From Amycolatopsis australiensis (GTDB taxonomy: Bacteria; Actinomycetota; Actinomycetes; Mycobacteriales; Pseudonocardiaceae): a DNA stretch of 64,000 nucleotides. A program made the translations under genes and the position numbers. This document shows, piece by piece, positions 28,252 to 39,804 of this stretch (position 1 is its first letter; every line of letters starts with the position of its first letter). The stretch spans positions 1,798,001-1,862,000 of the forward strand of contig NZ_FPJG01000006.1 in the NCBI RefSeq assembly GCF_900119165.1, read 5' to 3'. The notes beneath the pieces were generated by a model. It made no database searches and had not been told where the DNA came from. It worked only from the letters and a program-made list of their open reading frames with translations.

Positions 28252-28963
28252 GGCCTGCTCCTTGAAGAAAGTGACGGTTCGTGAACCGAATCCGGTGGGA
28301 GTGCGTGACTCATTCTCGGAAGAGCCACGCGGGTCACTGTAGAGAACGTGACAGCTCGCTCACAACGGGTGGAATCACTACCCAAGAGGGTGGCGCACGT
28401 CACTCTTTCGGCCTCTGGTCTAGACCCACTGCTCCACTCGCCGTAACCGTTCACCCAGCGTAGGACCCAGTTCCGGAATTCACGATCACGAGCTGTCTGT
28501 CGACTGAGCGAACGCTGTGCAACATCGCGGTGGAAGAGTCGGGAGGGTTACATCTTCCCCGGCCGTTCGCTACCCTCTGCACCTGCGGGGAGGTATCAAC
28601 CTCCGATGTAGTGAGAGAGAGTGCCTGGATGGCCGATCAAGACGATCCACTTCGGTGTACCAGGGCACGCTGTGCTTTTCCTGAGAGATTCTCCCCCGCG
28701 AAGACCACTGCCTGGCCGTGCTCGGCCGCCGCGCCGGTGGGTTAGGCCGAACAAACAGACCATGCAAGACCAGCGCAGGGACCCGACCGTGATGCTCGAG
28801 CTGAACCGATTCCGTCCGGCCGGACGGGGTTCAGGAACCCCCAACGCCGACACTGAAGACGATCTTTTCACCCGTACGGGTAGCGTCTCGCGCTGGGCTC
28901 CTCACGACCGGCCGGTGCGCCGGAGCGCCGGGAGCGTGCAGACGAGTGGCTGAGGAGAACGCG
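28252..28963. promoter_or_regulatory. 712-bp divergent regulatory region between importer and conservon
   Basis: No supported gene. It is clearly less GC-rich than its surroundings and holds several symmetrical elements: hairpin GGAGGT-atca-ACCTCC (28589-28604), the 12-bp palindrome ACCCGTACGGGT (28870-28881) and ACCGGCCGGT (28907-28916). The right half probably forms a long structured leader of the conservon transcript; I could not match it to a known riboswitch class. The left part should hold the importer promoter. Confidence 0.5.
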
Positions 28964-31900
28964 ATGCGCCCTGGCGGGCGCAGGACCGACCAGGGCTTTA
29001 CGGGCACGAACGATGATGGTGGTGCGGCGGTGCCGAACGAAGACACCGCGGGGGTAGGAGGGACCCCTGCGCAGCTGTCCGGGGATTCTCCGGGCCGGAA
29101 GGCCGGGCTGTTCTCCGGCATGCGCGACTGGCGGCTGCGCTCCAAGCTGGCCGCGGTCCTGATCATCCCGACGCTGACCGCGCTGGCGCTGGGGGCGCTG
29201 CGCGTGGTCGACGACGCCCGCGAGGCGGCCGAGTTCCAGCGGACGGCCGACCAGGTCGCGTTCGCCGTCAAGGTCACCACGGTCGTCCACGAGCTGCAGA
29301 ACGAGCGCTCGCTGGCCGTCGCGCGGATCGCGTCGAACAACCCGCTGCTGCAGACCGGGCTGGACGCGCAGATCGCCAAGGTCGACCGGGAGGTCGCCGA
29401 CCTGCGCAACGCGGCGGGCACCCTGAACTACGACGACCAGGCGACGAAGGACCGCTACACCCGCGGTATCCAGCGCCTGGACGCCCTCCGCCCGCTGCGC
29501 GCGGCGTTCAACGCGCAGAACGGCCTGCCCGACATCACGGTGATGACGGCCTACTCGGGCATCCTCGACTCGCTCATCGAGCTCGGCCGCGAGGTCACCA
29601 CCGCGGTCACCGACCGGGACGTGCTGCGCCTCGGCACGAGCACGCAGGCGATCAGCGAGGCCAAGGAGTTCACCACCCGCTCCGACGCCCAGCTCCAGAT
29701 CGCCGCGTTCCGCGGCAACTTCCCCGGCGACCTCCTCGACCAGACGCACGCGTCGGCGTCCAGCGCGGACGCCTCCATCGCCGCGTTCCTCGCGAACGCC
29801 GACGACGACCAGCGCCAGCTCTACAACGACACCTACTCCGGCCCGGATGTCGACGACCGCCGGCGGATCCAGACCGCGGCGTTCGCGCTGGCCCAGCAGA
29901 ACGAGGCGCCGAGCATCGACACCACGGCGCTCGGCAAGGACAGCACCGTCTCCGCCGACAAGCTGCACGCGGTCGAGTCGAACCTGCTGGCCCAGCTCAA
30001 GACCCGCGCCGACGACCTCGCCACGGCGGCGGTCAACTCGGCCTGGGTCGGCGGTGCGGTCGTGCTCGCCGCGCTGGCCGCCGCGATCGCGCTGATGCTC
30101 ATCGTCGCCCGCCTGATGCTGCGCCCGCTGCGGGTGCTGCGGCGCAGCGCGCTGGACGTCGCCTACACCCGGCTGCCCGAGACCGTGCAGGCGATCCTCG
30201 ACGACCCGGACCCGGTCGGCGCCTCGAAGAAGGCCGTCCAGCCGGTGCCGGTCACCTCCCGCGACGAGATCGGCGAGGTCGCGCGGTCGTTCGACATCGT
30301 CCACGAACAGGCCGTCAAGATGGCCGCCGAGCAGGCCCTCCTGCGCGAGAACGTCAACGGCATCTTCGTGAACCTCTCCCGGCGCTCGCAGCGGCTGGTG
30401 GAACGCCAGCTCGGCGTCATCGACCGGCTCGAGGCCGACGAGCAGGACCCGGACCACTTGGCCAGCCTGTTCGAGCTCGACCACCTGGCCACGCGGCTGC
30501 GGCGCAACGGTGAGTCGCTGCTGGTGCTCTCCGGCGCCGGCCTGGCGAAGTCGGTGCCCAAGCCGGTGCCCGCGGCCGACGTCATCGGCGCCGCGGTGTC
30601 GGAAATCGAGCAGTACGCCCGGATCGAGGTCGGCGTCGTGCCCGACGTCGCGGTCCAGGGCCTGGCGATCCACGACCTCGTGCACGTCCTCGCCGAGCTG
30701 CTCGACAACGCGACCTACTTCTCCGAGCCGGAGACGAAGGTCATCGTGCGGGCCGTGGTGACCCGCCGGAAGGCGCTCGCCATCCAGGTCACCGACCACG
30801 GTGTCGGCATGAGCGAGGAACGGCTGGCCGAGGTCAACGCGCGCCTGGCCGACCCGCCGGACCTGGACGTGTCGGTGACCCGCCGGATGGGCCTGTACGT
30901 GGTCTCGCGGCTGGCCAAGCGCCACGGCATCGAGGTCCGGCTGCGCGAGAACGAGGACATCGAGGGTGGCGTGATCGCCCGCGTCGTCGTCCCGGCCGAG
31001 CTGCTGACCCCGCTGCGCCCCGGCATGCAGCGGCAGACCCCGCCGCCGGCGAACCGGTCCGAGACGTCGATGTCCCTGCCGAGCATCCCGATCCCGGCCG
31101 CGCGCACGGGCTTCGACCAGACGCAGGCGCACACCCCGGTGCCGCCGTCGGCCCCGCCGCCCCCGCCGGCCCCGAAGCCGGCCGAACCGGTGGCCAACCA
31201 GGGCGGGCTGGTCCCGCTCGACCAGCCGATCAGCCTGGACGACCTGGTCAGCGGCGGCCGCGCGGCGGGCCCGTTCCTGTCGCCCGATCTGCCGAAGTCC
31301 GAGACGCCGGCCTGGCCGACCGCCGAGGACCTGGCCCCGCTGACGCCGTCGGCGAACGGCGAGGGCGCCAGCTCGCACGCCGGCGACACGCAGTTCGCGC
31401 CGCTGGTGCTGCCCAAGCGCGAGCCCAAGTTCGTGCCGCCGGAGGAGCCTGCCGCGGCACCACCGCCCGCGGAGGAAGCCGGTTCGTCGGCCCTCGAGGA
31501 CGATGTACCCACCCGGCGGCTGCCCATCTACCAGTCGGTGCTGTCACGCTGGTTCAGTGAGGGCGACGACTCGGCTGCCGACCCGGTGCCGCCGCAGAGC
31601 GAGGGCGAGGACCCGAACCTGCCGCCGCTCACCGGCTCTGACGACACCGCGTCCGCCGACACCGCGTCCGCCGACGCCCCGGCCGACGAGCTGCGGCCGA
31701 CCGCGGCGACCCGGCACCCGCTCCTGCCCGCGGACGACGGCTGGCACAGCGCCTCCGACGACGGGTGGCAGGCGGCGCAGTCGCTGCTGGAGTCCAAGAA
31801 CGAGGAGATCACCCCGGCCGGGCTGCCCAAGCGCATCCCGAACGCCTACCTGGTGCCGGGGTCGATCAGCAGCCAGTCACCCGCGGACGCGCCGGCGCAG

Positions 31901-32086
31901 AGCAGCTTCGCGGATGCCGGAGCGGGCATGCCCGGAACGGGTGCGATCACCCGCTCGGCGTCCGCGGCGCGGAGCCGGATGGCAAGCTTCCAGCGGGGCT
32001 ACACCTCGGGACGCCACGCGCTGAAGGAGCGTCCGGGCGCCGAGGTTCCGGTGAGTGGCAACACCACAGACAGCAGTGAGGAGTGA
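28964..32086 (+). CDS. Conservon sensor kinase CvnA (NIT domain)
   Basis: 1040 aa from an ATG with AGGAG 6 nt upstream; an in-frame GTG at 28946 lacks a good site. Membrane helix about 60-80, extracytoplasmic NIT domain, second helix about 360-382, HAMP, a helical segment with [12 protein letters not shown], then HATPase (N-box [18 protein letters not shown] near 569, G-box DHGVGMS near 610). A long Pro/Asp-rich tail (about 690-1040) ends in a basic segment. CvnA proteins head the conservons, eukaryote-like GPCR/G-protein-type modules of actinomycetes acting in development and metabolism. Its stop overlaps the GTG at 32083 of the next frame. Confidence 0.93.
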   Translation: MRPGGRRTDQGFTGTNDDGGAAVPNEDTAGVGGTPAQLSGDSPGRKAGLFSGMRDWRLRSKLAAVLIIPTLTALALGALRVVDDAREAAEFQRTADQVAFAVKVTTVVHELQNERSLAVARIASNNPLLQTGLDAQIAKVDREVADLRNAAGTLNYDDQATKDRYTRGIQRLDALRPLRAAFNAQNGLPDITVMTAYSGILDSLIELGREVTTAVTDRDVLRLGTSTQAISEAKEFTTRSDAQLQIAAFRGNFPGDLLDQTHASASSADASIAAFLANADDDQRQLYNDTYSGPDVDDRRRIQTAAFALAQQNEAPSIDTTALGKDSTVSADKLHAVESNLLAQLKTRADDLATAAVNSAWVGGAVVLAALAAAIALMLIVARLMLRPLRVLRRSALDVAYTRLPETVQAILDDPDPVGASKKAVQPVPVTSRDEIGEVARSFDIVHEQAVKMAAEQALLRENVNGIFVNLSRRSQRLVERQLGVIDRLEADEQDPDHLASLFELDHLATRLRRNGESLLVLSGAGLAKSVPKPVPAADVIGAAVSEIEQYARIEVGVVPDVAVQGLAIHDLVHVLAELLDNATYFSEPETKVIVRAVVTRRKALAIQVTDHGVGMSEERLAEVNARLADPPDLDVSVTRRMGLYVVSRLAKRHGIEVRLRENEDIEGGVIARVVVPAELLTPLRPGMQRQTPPPANRSETSMSLPSIPIPAARTGFDQTQAHTPVPPSAPPPPPAPKPAEPVANQGGLVPLDQPISLDDLVSGGRAAGPFLSPDLPKSETPAWPTAEDLAPLTPSANGEGASSHAGDTQFAPLVLPKREPKFVPPEEPAAAPPPAEEAGSSALEDDVPTRRLPIYQSVLSRWFSEGDDSAADPVPPQSEGEDPNLPPLTGSDDTASADTASADAPADELRPTAATRHPLLPADDGWHSASDDGWQAAQSLLESKNEEITPAGLPKRIPNAYLVPGSISSQSPADAPAQSSFADAGAGMPGTGAITRSASAARSRMASFQRGYTSGRHALKERPGAEVPVSGNTTDSSEE

Positions 32087-32088
32087 AA

Positions 32089-32568
32089 GTGACACGGGCG
32101 GGTGCAATGCAGCCGGGTGGCGCCGCGCAGCCGAACGGCCAGGCGCAGGCGAAGGCGGGTAGTGCCGGCAGCTTCGCTTGGCTGATCACGGATTTCGTGC
32201 ACCGGGTGCCCGGCGCGGCCCACGCGGTCGTGGTGTCGGCCGACGGCCTGCTCCTGGCGGCTTCGCGAGGGCTGCCGAAGGACCGGGCGGACCAGCTGGC
32301 GGCGGTGGCGTCGGGGCTGACCAGCCTCGCGCGCGGCGCCGCGAAGGTGTTCGAAGGTGGTCCGGTCGCGCAGACCGTGGTCGAGATGGCCAACGGCTTC
32401 CTCTTCCTCATGTCGGTTTCCGACGGTTCGTGCCTGGCGGTCCTGGGATCGCCGGAGAGCGACATCGGCCTGGTCGTCTACGAGATGACCCTGCTGGTGG
32501 AGCGGGTCGGCCAGCAGCTGACCCCGGAGATGCGGGCACAACTGCAGGGCGCGGCTGTCCGCCGCTGA
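32089..32568 (+). CDS. Conservon CvnB, roadblock/LC7 protein
   Basis: 159 aa. Roadblock/LC7 fold: [51 protein letters not shown], ending [19 protein letters not shown]. In conservons CvnB binds CvnA and modulates the CvnD GTPase, like eukaryotic MglB/roadblock regulators. I prefer the GTG at 32089, with GAGGAG at 5-nt spacing; a GTG at 32083 overlaps the cvnA stop. The extra N-terminal 25 residues (Gln/Ala/Gly-rich) are absent in the second CvnB at 34.3 kb. Confidence 0.92.
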   Translation: MTRAGAMQPGGAAQPNGQAQAKAGSAGSFAWLITDFVHRVPGAAHAVVVSADGLLLAASRGLPKDRADQLAAVASGLTSLARGAAKVFEGGPVAQTVVEMANGFLFLMSVSDGSCLAVLGSPESDIGLVVYEMTLLVERVGQQLTPEMRAQLQGAAVRR

Positions 32569-32593
32569 GGACCCGGGAACCGAGGAGAGAGCC

Positions 32594-33376
32594 GTGGACG
32601 ACGGGCGCTTGAGGGGCGATGGCCGGCTCGGTGACGACTTCTCCGGCGGGTGGTCCGAGCAACCGGACGACGGCCGGGAGGACTGGCAGTCGTTCCGGGA
32701 GCGGGTGGACCGGGAATGGCGGTCGCGCCGGGTGCAGGCTTCCGACAGCGACCCCGTGCGGGAACCCCCGAACTGGCTGACCGACAGCAACGCGGGCCAG
32801 GAGCCGATCCGGCCGATCCAGGCCGGTGGCGCCGACTACCGCGACCGGCTGCTCGGCGGGCCGGGGGCGGAGCTGTTCGGCGGCGGGAGCGGGCCGCTGT
32901 ACGACGCGCGCGACTTCGCCGCGTACAGCACCGAGCGTGACTTCTCGCCGGGGCCGGACTCCGGTGAGTTCCCGGCGGCGCTGCCGCAGCAGGCCCACCA
33001 GGAGTACGTCGACGCGCCGCCACCGACCGAGATGGAGACCTCGGGCCTGGTCCGGCCGTACTTCCGGACGCGGGGCCGGACGAAGGCGACGCTCGACCTG
33101 GCGATCGAGGCGTTGGTGTCGACCAGCGAACAGGGCCGGATGCTCGACCGGGTCCGGGTGCCCGAGCACCGGTCGATCTGCGACCTGTGCCTCGACACGC
33201 GGTCGGTGGCCGAGGTGGCGGCGCTGCTGCGGCTGCCGCTCGGCGTGGTGCGGGTGTTGATTGGTGACGTGGCGGGCCTCGGGCTGGTGCTGGTGCACTC
33301 CAGCAACCAGACGGTGGGCGACCGCCCGAGTATCGAGTTCATGGAAAGGGTGCTCAGTGGGCTTCGGAGAATTTGA
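32594..33376 (+). CDS. Conservon CvnC, DUF742 protein
   Basis: 260 aa from a GTG with GAGGAGAG upstream. The N-terminal half is acidic and low-complexity; the C-terminal half (about 150-260) is DUF742: LVRPYFRTRGRT, HRSICDLCLDTRSVAEVAALL and LPLGVVRVLIGDVAGLGLV, a winged-helix-like fold with two conserved Cys. CvnC is a regulatory partner of CvnB and CvnD. Unusually long at the N-terminus compared with the 110-130 aa of many DUF742 proteins. Overlaps cvnD by 20 nt. Confidence 0.92.
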   Translation: MDDGRLRGDGRLGDDFSGGWSEQPDDGREDWQSFRERVDREWRSRRVQASDSDPVREPPNWLTDSNAGQEPIRPIQAGGADYRDRLLGGPGAELFGGGSGPLYDARDFAAYSTERDFSPGPDSGEFPAALPQQAHQEYVDAPPPTEMETSGLVRPYFRTRGRTKATLDLAIEALVSTSEQGRMLDRVRVPEHRSICDLCLDTRSVAEVAALLRLPLGVVRVLIGDVAGLGLVLVHSSNQTVGDRPSIEFMERVLSGLRRI

Positions 33377-33965
33377 CTCCGACGCGAACGCGCCGCAGGT
33401 GACGGGTCCGACCTCGTCGGCCAAGATCGTGGTCGCCGGCGGGTTCGGTTCGGGGAAGACAACGCTGGTCGGGGCGATCTCCGAGATCGACCCGCTGACC
33501 ACCGAGGCCATGATGACCGAGGCGAGCGTCGGGCACGACGACACCTCGGCCACGCCCAACAAGACCACCACCACCGTGGCGATGGACTTCGGGCGCATCT
33601 CGCTGGACTCGGACCTGGTGCTGTACGTCTTCGGCACGCCGGGGCAGCACCGGTTCTGGTTCATGTGGGACGACCTCGCGGTCGGCGCCATCGGGGCGGT
33701 CGTGCTGGTGGACACGCGGCGGCTCGCCGACGCGTTCCCGTCGATCGACTTCTTCGAGAACCGGAAGCTGCCCTACGTCGTGGCCATCAACTGCTTCGAC
33801 CGGCTCCTGCACCACCAGATCGAGGACGTCCGGCACGCGCTCACCATCGCGCCGTCGGTGCCGATCATGGCGTGTGACGCGCGTGAGCGCGAATCCGCCA
33901 AGCAGGTGCTGATCTCGGTCGTCCAGCACGCGATCGCGCACGATACGGCCCTGCGCGCGGGCTGA
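33357..33965 (+). CDS. Conservon CvnD, small Ras-like GTPase
   Basis: 202 aa from a GTG inside the end of cvnC. G1 loop [10 protein letters not shown]3 FGTPGQHRF, while the G4 position reads NCFD instead of NKxD, as is usual for this bacterial GTPase family. Cytosolic GTP-binding output of the conservon, expected to be controlled by CvnB/CvnC. The open frame upstream to 33261 is shadow from cvnC. Confidence 0.93.
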   Translation: MGFGEFDSDANAPQVTGPTSSAKIVVAGGFGSGKTTLVGAISEIDPLTTEAMMTEASVGHDDTSATPNKTTTTVAMDFGRISLDSDLVLYVFGTPGQHRFWFMWDDLAVGAIGAVVLVDTRRLADAFPSIDFFENRKLPYVVAINCFDRLLHHQIEDVRHALTIAPSVPIMACDARERESAKQVLISVVQHAIAHDTALRAG

Positions 33966-34347
33966 GGGTATGACACCCCGGTCCGGATGCGGCCGTTGGA
34001 GTGAACTCCGCGTGCTTCACCCACTTCGGGGAGTGCTGCCGCCGTCCGGAGGAGAAACCGGCCGCTCCGGTTCGGTAGCGTCGGGGACGGCGCCGCGGTC
34101 CCGCGCCGTCGCCAACCGGGCTGACCTGCGTGGACACCCCTCGATCGGGGGTAGCCGGGCGCGGTCGGCCCCGCCCGGCCCGGCGCGGAACGCGGCCGGG
34201 CGCACACGTAGGGTGCGCAGCGGCCGGCCGGTGGCGGACTCGACACCACCGGCGCGGCGAATACGCTTTACCGTGGCGTCGTCGACCGGCCGTGCCGGCC
34301 ACTCCGGGGTGCGGCGTGCGGCGCCGCGGGAGCGAGGAGGGGCAGTA
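33966..34347 (+). promoter_or_regulatory. 382-bp intergenic region upstream of the second CvnB-CvnC pair
   Basis: No gene supported, although the frame of the next gene stays open through it. Contains GGAGT-ga-ACTCC at 33998-34009 and a relatively A/T-rich box near 34258-34275 (aatacgctttaccg) that may be the promoter. It implies that the second pair has its own transcript rather than being part of the first conservon. Confidence 0.45.
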
Positions 34348-34764
34348 GTGACGGCATCCGGCCAGGGCACATTCGGCTGGCTCATCACGGACTTCGTGCG
34401 CCGGGTCCCCGGTGCCGCGCACGCCGTTCTGGTGTCCGCGGACGGGCTGCTCCTGGCGCCGTCGGAAGGGCTGCCGCAGGAGCGTGCCGAGCAGCTGTCC
34501 GCGGTCGCGTCCGGGCTGATCAGCCTGACGCAGGGCGCGGCGCGCTGCTTCGAGGCCGGCGGCGTCAACCAGACCGTGGTGGAGATGGAGCGCGGTTACT
34601 TGTTCCTGATGTCCGTTTCCGACGGCTCGTCGCTCGCGGTGCTGGCCGCGCCGACGTGCGACATCGGCACGGTCGCCTACGAGATGACGCTGCTCGTCGA
34701 GCGGGTCGGCCAGCAGATCACCCCCGAGCTGCGCGCGCAGCTCCAGGGCGGCGTGCGTGGGTAG
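34348..34764 (+). CDS. Second CvnB-like roadblock/LC7 protein
   Basis: 138 aa from a GTG with GGAGGGG upstream. Very similar to the first CvnB from residue 6 on ([61 protein letters not shown]), but lacking its N-terminal extension. Followed 6 nt later by a second DUF742 gene. No sensor kinase or GTPase accompanies the pair. Confidence 0.92.
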   Translation: MTASGQGTFGWLITDFVRRVPGAAHAVLVSADGLLLAPSEGLPQERAEQLSAVASGLISLTQGAARCFEAGGVNQTVVEMERGYLFLMSVSDGSSLAVLAAPTCDIGTVAYEMTLLVERVGQQITPELRAQLQGGVRG

Positions 34765-34770
34765 GACGAG

Positions 34771-35637
34771 ATGAGGATTTCGGGATTCGACGATCCGGAC
34801 TCCAGCGGCTGGGACGCACTGCACCGCGGCACCGAGCGCGAGAGTTTCGATTCGCCCAGCAAGTTCGACATGTCGACGCTGTCGATGATCATGCCCAAGC
34901 GCAAGCCGGTCCGGCCGCAGCCGGACCCGCAGGGCTACACCGACGAGGACACCCGCGAGTGGGGCTCGTCCGACGACTCGGATCACGACGACGGGTACGA
35001 CGACCGTTACGCACCGGGCGAGCCCGAGTGGCAGGACGAGGAGCGTTACGAGCCGGAGCCGCCGCCGCTGGAGCCCGCGTGGACGCCACCGCGCGGCGTG
35101 CGCCCGCCGGCGCCCCGGCACCCGGCTCCGCGGCCGGTGCAGACCACCCCGCCGTCCCGGTCGCAGCCGTCGTGGGCGCCGCCGGTCGACCCGCACGCCG
35201 GCTGGACGCCCCCGCCCGACCCGGAGACGCGCTGGATCCCCCAGCCGGAGCCGTGGGAGGAACCGGCCAGGGTGCCCACGGCCGTGCCGGTCGCGTCGGT
35301 GAACTCGCGGGTCCGCCCGTACACGCGCACCGGCGGCCGCACGCGCTCCGACCACAACCTCGCGCTGGAGGCGCTGGTCTCGACGTCCGACGACGGGCGC
35401 CGGTACCGCGGCGTCCGCTCGGTCGAGCACCGCCGGATCTGCGACCTGTGCCTGGACACGCGGTCGGTGGCGGAGATCGCCGCACATCTGCGGCTGCCGC
35501 TGGGCGTGGTGAAGGTGCTGGTCGGCGACATGGCCGACATCGGCCTCGTGCTGATCCACCAGACCGAGCTGATCCTCGGCGACCGTTCGTCGCGGGAGTT
35601 CATGGAGCGGGTGCTGGCGGGCCTGCGCGCCCTCTAG
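34771..35637 (+). CDS. Second CvnC-like DUF742 protein
   Basis: 288 aa from an ATG. The N-terminal 170 residues are Asp/Pro/Arg-rich and probably disordered; residues about 175-288 are DUF742 (VRPYTRTGGRT, HRRICDLCLDTRSVAEIAAHL, LPLGVVKVLVGDMADIGLV), with the same conserved CDLC. Paralogue of the first CvnC. Its stop overlaps the stop of the convergent XPB-N-domain gene by 4 nt. Confidence 0.92.
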   Translation: MRISGFDDPDSSGWDALHRGTERESFDSPSKFDMSTLSMIMPKRKPVRPQPDPQGYTDEDTREWGSSDDSDHDDGYDDRYAPGEPEWQDEERYEPEPPPLEPAWTPPRGVRPPAPRHPAPRPVQTTPPSRSQPSWAPPVDPHAGWTPPPDPETRWIPQPEPWEEPARVPTAVPVASVNSRVRPYTRTGGRTRSDHNLALEALVSTSDDGRRYRGVRSVEHRRICDLCLDTRSVAEIAAHLRLPLGVVKVLVGDMADIGLVLIHQTELILGDRSSREFMERVLAGLRAL

Positions 35638-37871
35638 TCCTCGACGAGGGCGGCGGACGTGATGCGGTGCAGCGAGTACCGCTCGTTGTTGTCGCCTTCG
35701 AGGACCCCGCCGCCGACGCGGATCGGCCGGACGACGCGCTGGCTGGCGGTGCCGCGCGAGTCCACGAACCCGATCCACACCTCACGCCGTTCCAGGGTCG
35801 CGCGGGACAGCAGCTCCAGCGTCGCCGACGTGTCCGCGCCGCCCCCGACCGGCGCCCGCACGGCCGAACCGCGGCGCCGGGCCGAAGCCGCGTCACCGGC
35901 CCGCAGGTTCGAGACGATCCGCGCGGCCTGGTCCTCGGTCAGCACCGCCTGCTCACCCGGGCTGCGCCGGGCCGCCCTCGCCTTGGCGGGCAGCCGCCGT
36001 CCGCCGGGCCGGAGGTCGACGACCCGGCCGTCCGGGCCCTCCGCGGCGGGCGCGAACCCGGCCGCGCGCAGCCCGGCCAGCACCTCGTGCAGCGGGTCCG
36101 GGCTGACCACGACCGTCGGCGCGATCAGCCGCAGGTCGTGCTCGGCCGCGACCGGGTTGGCCAGCACCTCGGCCAGCAAGGCCTCGTCGTCGCAGCGCAG
36201 GAACGATGCGGCGACGCCGCCGCGGAGCCGTCCGTGGCGGCGGGCGACGTCGTCGATCAGGTAGCTCAGGCCCTGCGGCACCGGTGTCGCGGACTTCGCC
36301 TTGAACAGCGCGTGCAGCTCGTCCGCCGTCCGGCCGGTGTCCAGCGCGCGGCGGACCGACGCCTCGGTGACCCGGTAGACCGTCGCGTGGCCCGCCGACT
36401 CGACGTTCGCCACCGCGTCCATCTCGGCGGCCAGCTCCGGCTCCAGCGGGCCCGGCGCGACGACCGTCAGGTCGGCCTGCACCAGGACGTGGTCCACCGG
36501 CGCGGGCAGCGCGGCCAGGATGGCCTCGACCGCGCCCGGCCGGTCGTCCGCCAGCAGCGCGCGCGTCGCCGTCGTGACGCCGCCGAGGCCGACGAGCCCC
36601 AGCGCGCTCGCTTCGGCCATCGTCCAGCGGACGGTCTCGTCCCGCAGCCGCCCGCCGCGCCGCGGGGCTCGCCAGGCCAGCACCGCGACCAGCTCGTCGA
36701 CGCTCTTCACGCCGGCGCCTACGGGCAGGTCGGCCAGCGCGGACAGGACCCGGCGCCGCGCGACCGGGGCCAGCGGCCGGCGCAGGTCCTCCGACAGCGG
36801 CGCGATCGGCTTGTCCTTCGCGTCGCGCCCGCCGGCCAGTCCGGGCAGCCGCGGCAGCTCCAGCCAGGCCTGGGCCAGCGTCATCCAGCGCTGCGCGGTC
36901 GGGGACGCGAGCCACGAGTCGGTCAGCGTCGTCGGCACCCACTCGGCCACGGACGCCTCGCTGTCCGCGACGAGCCCGGCGCCGACGACCAGCTCGGCCA
37001 GCAGAGTCGCCTGTGCCTCGTCGATGTCCAGGTCCTTGGCCAGCTTCTTCAGCTCGCGCACGCCGAGGCCGCCCGACTTGAGCACCGGCGGCGGCGCCGC
37101 GGACCACGAGCGCAGCAGGGCTTCGGTGTGGCGCAGGAACTCCATCGCCTCGCCGGCCGCGGCCTCGTCCACCGTGGACGGCTGGTGCGGGTGCACCGGC
37201 AGGTCGGGCTCGGTGAGCGTGCCGGGGGCGAAGACGCCGCCGCGCACGGCGATGCCGAGCTCGCGCGGCAGCTCGACGGTCTGGTCGTCGCGGCGCAGCA
37301 GCAGGCCGCGGGCGAGCAGCTTCTGCACCGGCGTTGTCGCCTTCTCGAGCGACAGGTCCAACCCGGCATCACGGGTGCGGCCGATGGGAGGTCCGGCGGC
37401 GAGGGCGTTCAGGACGCCGCGTTCGTCGTCGGACAGCTCGGCCAGACGCGCCTCGAGGTCTTCGCCCTCGAGCGCCGGCGACGACGCGCCCAGCCCGGCC
37501 GGGAACGGCCCGAGCGCCTCCCTGGCCGCGGGCGGCACGCGCAGCGCGTCGTCCGGGCCCCAGGCCAGTACCCGCGCTCGCAGCCGGGCGAGCGGCGCGG
37601 CGATGTCGGCGCCCACGAGGCCGGCGACGGCGGCCACGGGCACGGGATCGCGGTCCGCACCGGCCACCAGGCACGCTTCGAGCACGGCCAGGGTGAAGGT
37701 GTCGAGGTCTTCGCAGGCGCGCGCGACCGAGCCCGGCGTGCCGGCGCGGGTGGCCAGCACCGTGCTGTCGGAGGGCGGCGGCGTGGACAGGTCGCGTCGC
37801 GTGCGGAGCAGCTCTTCGAGCGCGCTGTCGGGCGCCGCGCGCAGCCAGTCCGCCAAGGAGGTCGCGGGCAT
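35634..37871 (-). CDS. Helicase XPB/Ssl2 N-terminal-domain protein (Rv0862c-like)
   Basis: 745 aa, no Walker motifs. Contains the XPB/Ssl2 N-terminal-type domain (about 440-560: HVLVQADLTVVAPGPL, then VYRVTEASVRRALDTG) without a helicase engine, preceded by a helical region and followed by a WYL-like beta segment near the C-terminus (LERREVWIGFVDSRG). Mycobacterial Rv0862c has this layout and lies directly next to XPB (Rv0861c), which suggests a cofactor role for XPB in DNA repair. Here XPB is about 22 kb away. ATG start at 37871. Confidence 0.85.
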   Translation of the reverse strand: MPATSLADWLRAAPDSALEELLRTRRDLSTPPPSDSTVLATRAGTPGSVARACEDLDTFTLAVLEACLVAGADRDPVPVAAVAGLVGADIAAPLARLRARVLAWGPDDALRVPPAAREALGPFPAGLGASSPALEGEDLEARLAELSDDERGVLNALAAGPPIGRTRDAGLDLSLEKATTPVQKLLARGLLLRRDDQTVELPRELGIAVRGGVFAPGTLTEPDLPVHPHQPSTVDEAAAGEAMEFLRHTEALLRSWSAAPPPVLKSGGLGVRELKKLAKDLDIDEAQATLLAELVVGAGLVADSEASVAEWVPTTLTDSWLASPTAQRWMTLAQAWLELPRLPGLAGGRDAKDKPIAPLSEDLRRPLAPVARRRVLSALADLPVGAGVKSVDELVAVLAWRAPRRGGRLRDETVRWTMAEASALGLVGLGGVTTATRALLADDRPGAVEAILAALPAPVDHVLVQADLTVVAPGPLEPELAAEMDAVANVESAGHATVYRVTEASVRRALDTGRTADELHALFKAKSATPVPQGLSYLIDDVARRHGRLRGGVAASFLRCDDEALLAEVLANPVAAEHDLRLIAPTVVVSPDPLHEVLAGLRAAGFAPAAEGPDGRVVDLRPGGRRLPAKARAARRSPGEQAVLTEDQAARIVSNLRAGDAASARRRGSAVRAPVGGGADTSATLELLSRATLERREVWIGFVDSRGTASQRVVRPIRVGGGVLEGDNNERYSLHRITSAALVED

Positions 37872-38008
37872 AGAAGGCCAGGATACCGGGCGGTTGCCGG
37901 TGGCTGCCCGGGCTGAGGCAGACTGTCCACCGAGAGCTTTCGGGGGTCCGCGTGCGGCACCCCCGGCCGAGTGGTTCCGGAAGACCGAGCACGGCTGTGG
38001 AGGACGTT

Positions 38009-38194
38009 GTGGCCAAGGGTGAGAAGAAGCACAAGGGCATCGACCCGACCTGGCCGGGCGAGGACGGCGAGCACCCGGTGACCGAGCTCGCGTCCGACCG
38101 CCAGGGTGCGCTGTCGCCGTTCGGCGACGTGACCTTCCCGCTCGAGTCGGTGCCCTACGTGCACCCCGAGACCGAGATCAACCGCCAGCCGTAA
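38009..38194 (+). CDS. Small conserved acidic protein of unknown function
   Basis: 61 aa from a GTG with GGAGG at 5-nt spacing. Highly charged: a Lys-rich start (AKGEKKHKGIDPTWPG) and an acidic middle, no membrane helix. Divergent from the XPB-N-domain gene, the same place that the small gene Rv0863 occupies beside Rv0862c in M. tuberculosis; I could not verify sequence relationship. Strong codon bias supports it as a real gene. Confidence 0.7.
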   Translation: MAKGEKKHKGIDPTWPGEDGEHPVTELASDRQGALSPFGDVTFPLESVPYVHPETEINRQP

Positions 38195-38237
38195 CGTTAC
38201 TGGTCAGTACCGGTATCGGCCCCTCGTGAGGGCGGTC

Positions 38238-38259
38238 ACGGGAGTAGGTTCGCTCCCGT
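38238..38259 (+). promoter_or_regulatory. Hairpin between the small gene and malic enzyme
   Basis: ACGGGAG-8 nt-CTCCCGT, 34 nt upstream of the malic enzyme start and 44 nt after the previous stop. There is no T-run. Could be a terminator remnant, an attenuator or an operator. Confidence 0.35.
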
Positions 38260-38292
38260 CCCAGCCACCTTTCCCATGCGGGGGTAAGTGCC

Positions 38293-39684
<1,392 letters not shown>

Positions 39685-39804
39685 GCGCTTCGGCGGACCC
39701 CGAAATCGTTCTTTCGACGGACGACCGGGGTCCCCGCCATCCCTACGCTGGGTTTCAGCTCACTTGGGGAGGCGCGAAATGCCGGCCCTCGACCGCCGTG
39801 GCGT

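Noticed and set aside
28560..28760. TPP or glycine riboswitch upstream of the conservon
   Set aside because: A CTGAGA motif is present, but the other conserved thiamine-pyrophosphate or glycine motifs are not.
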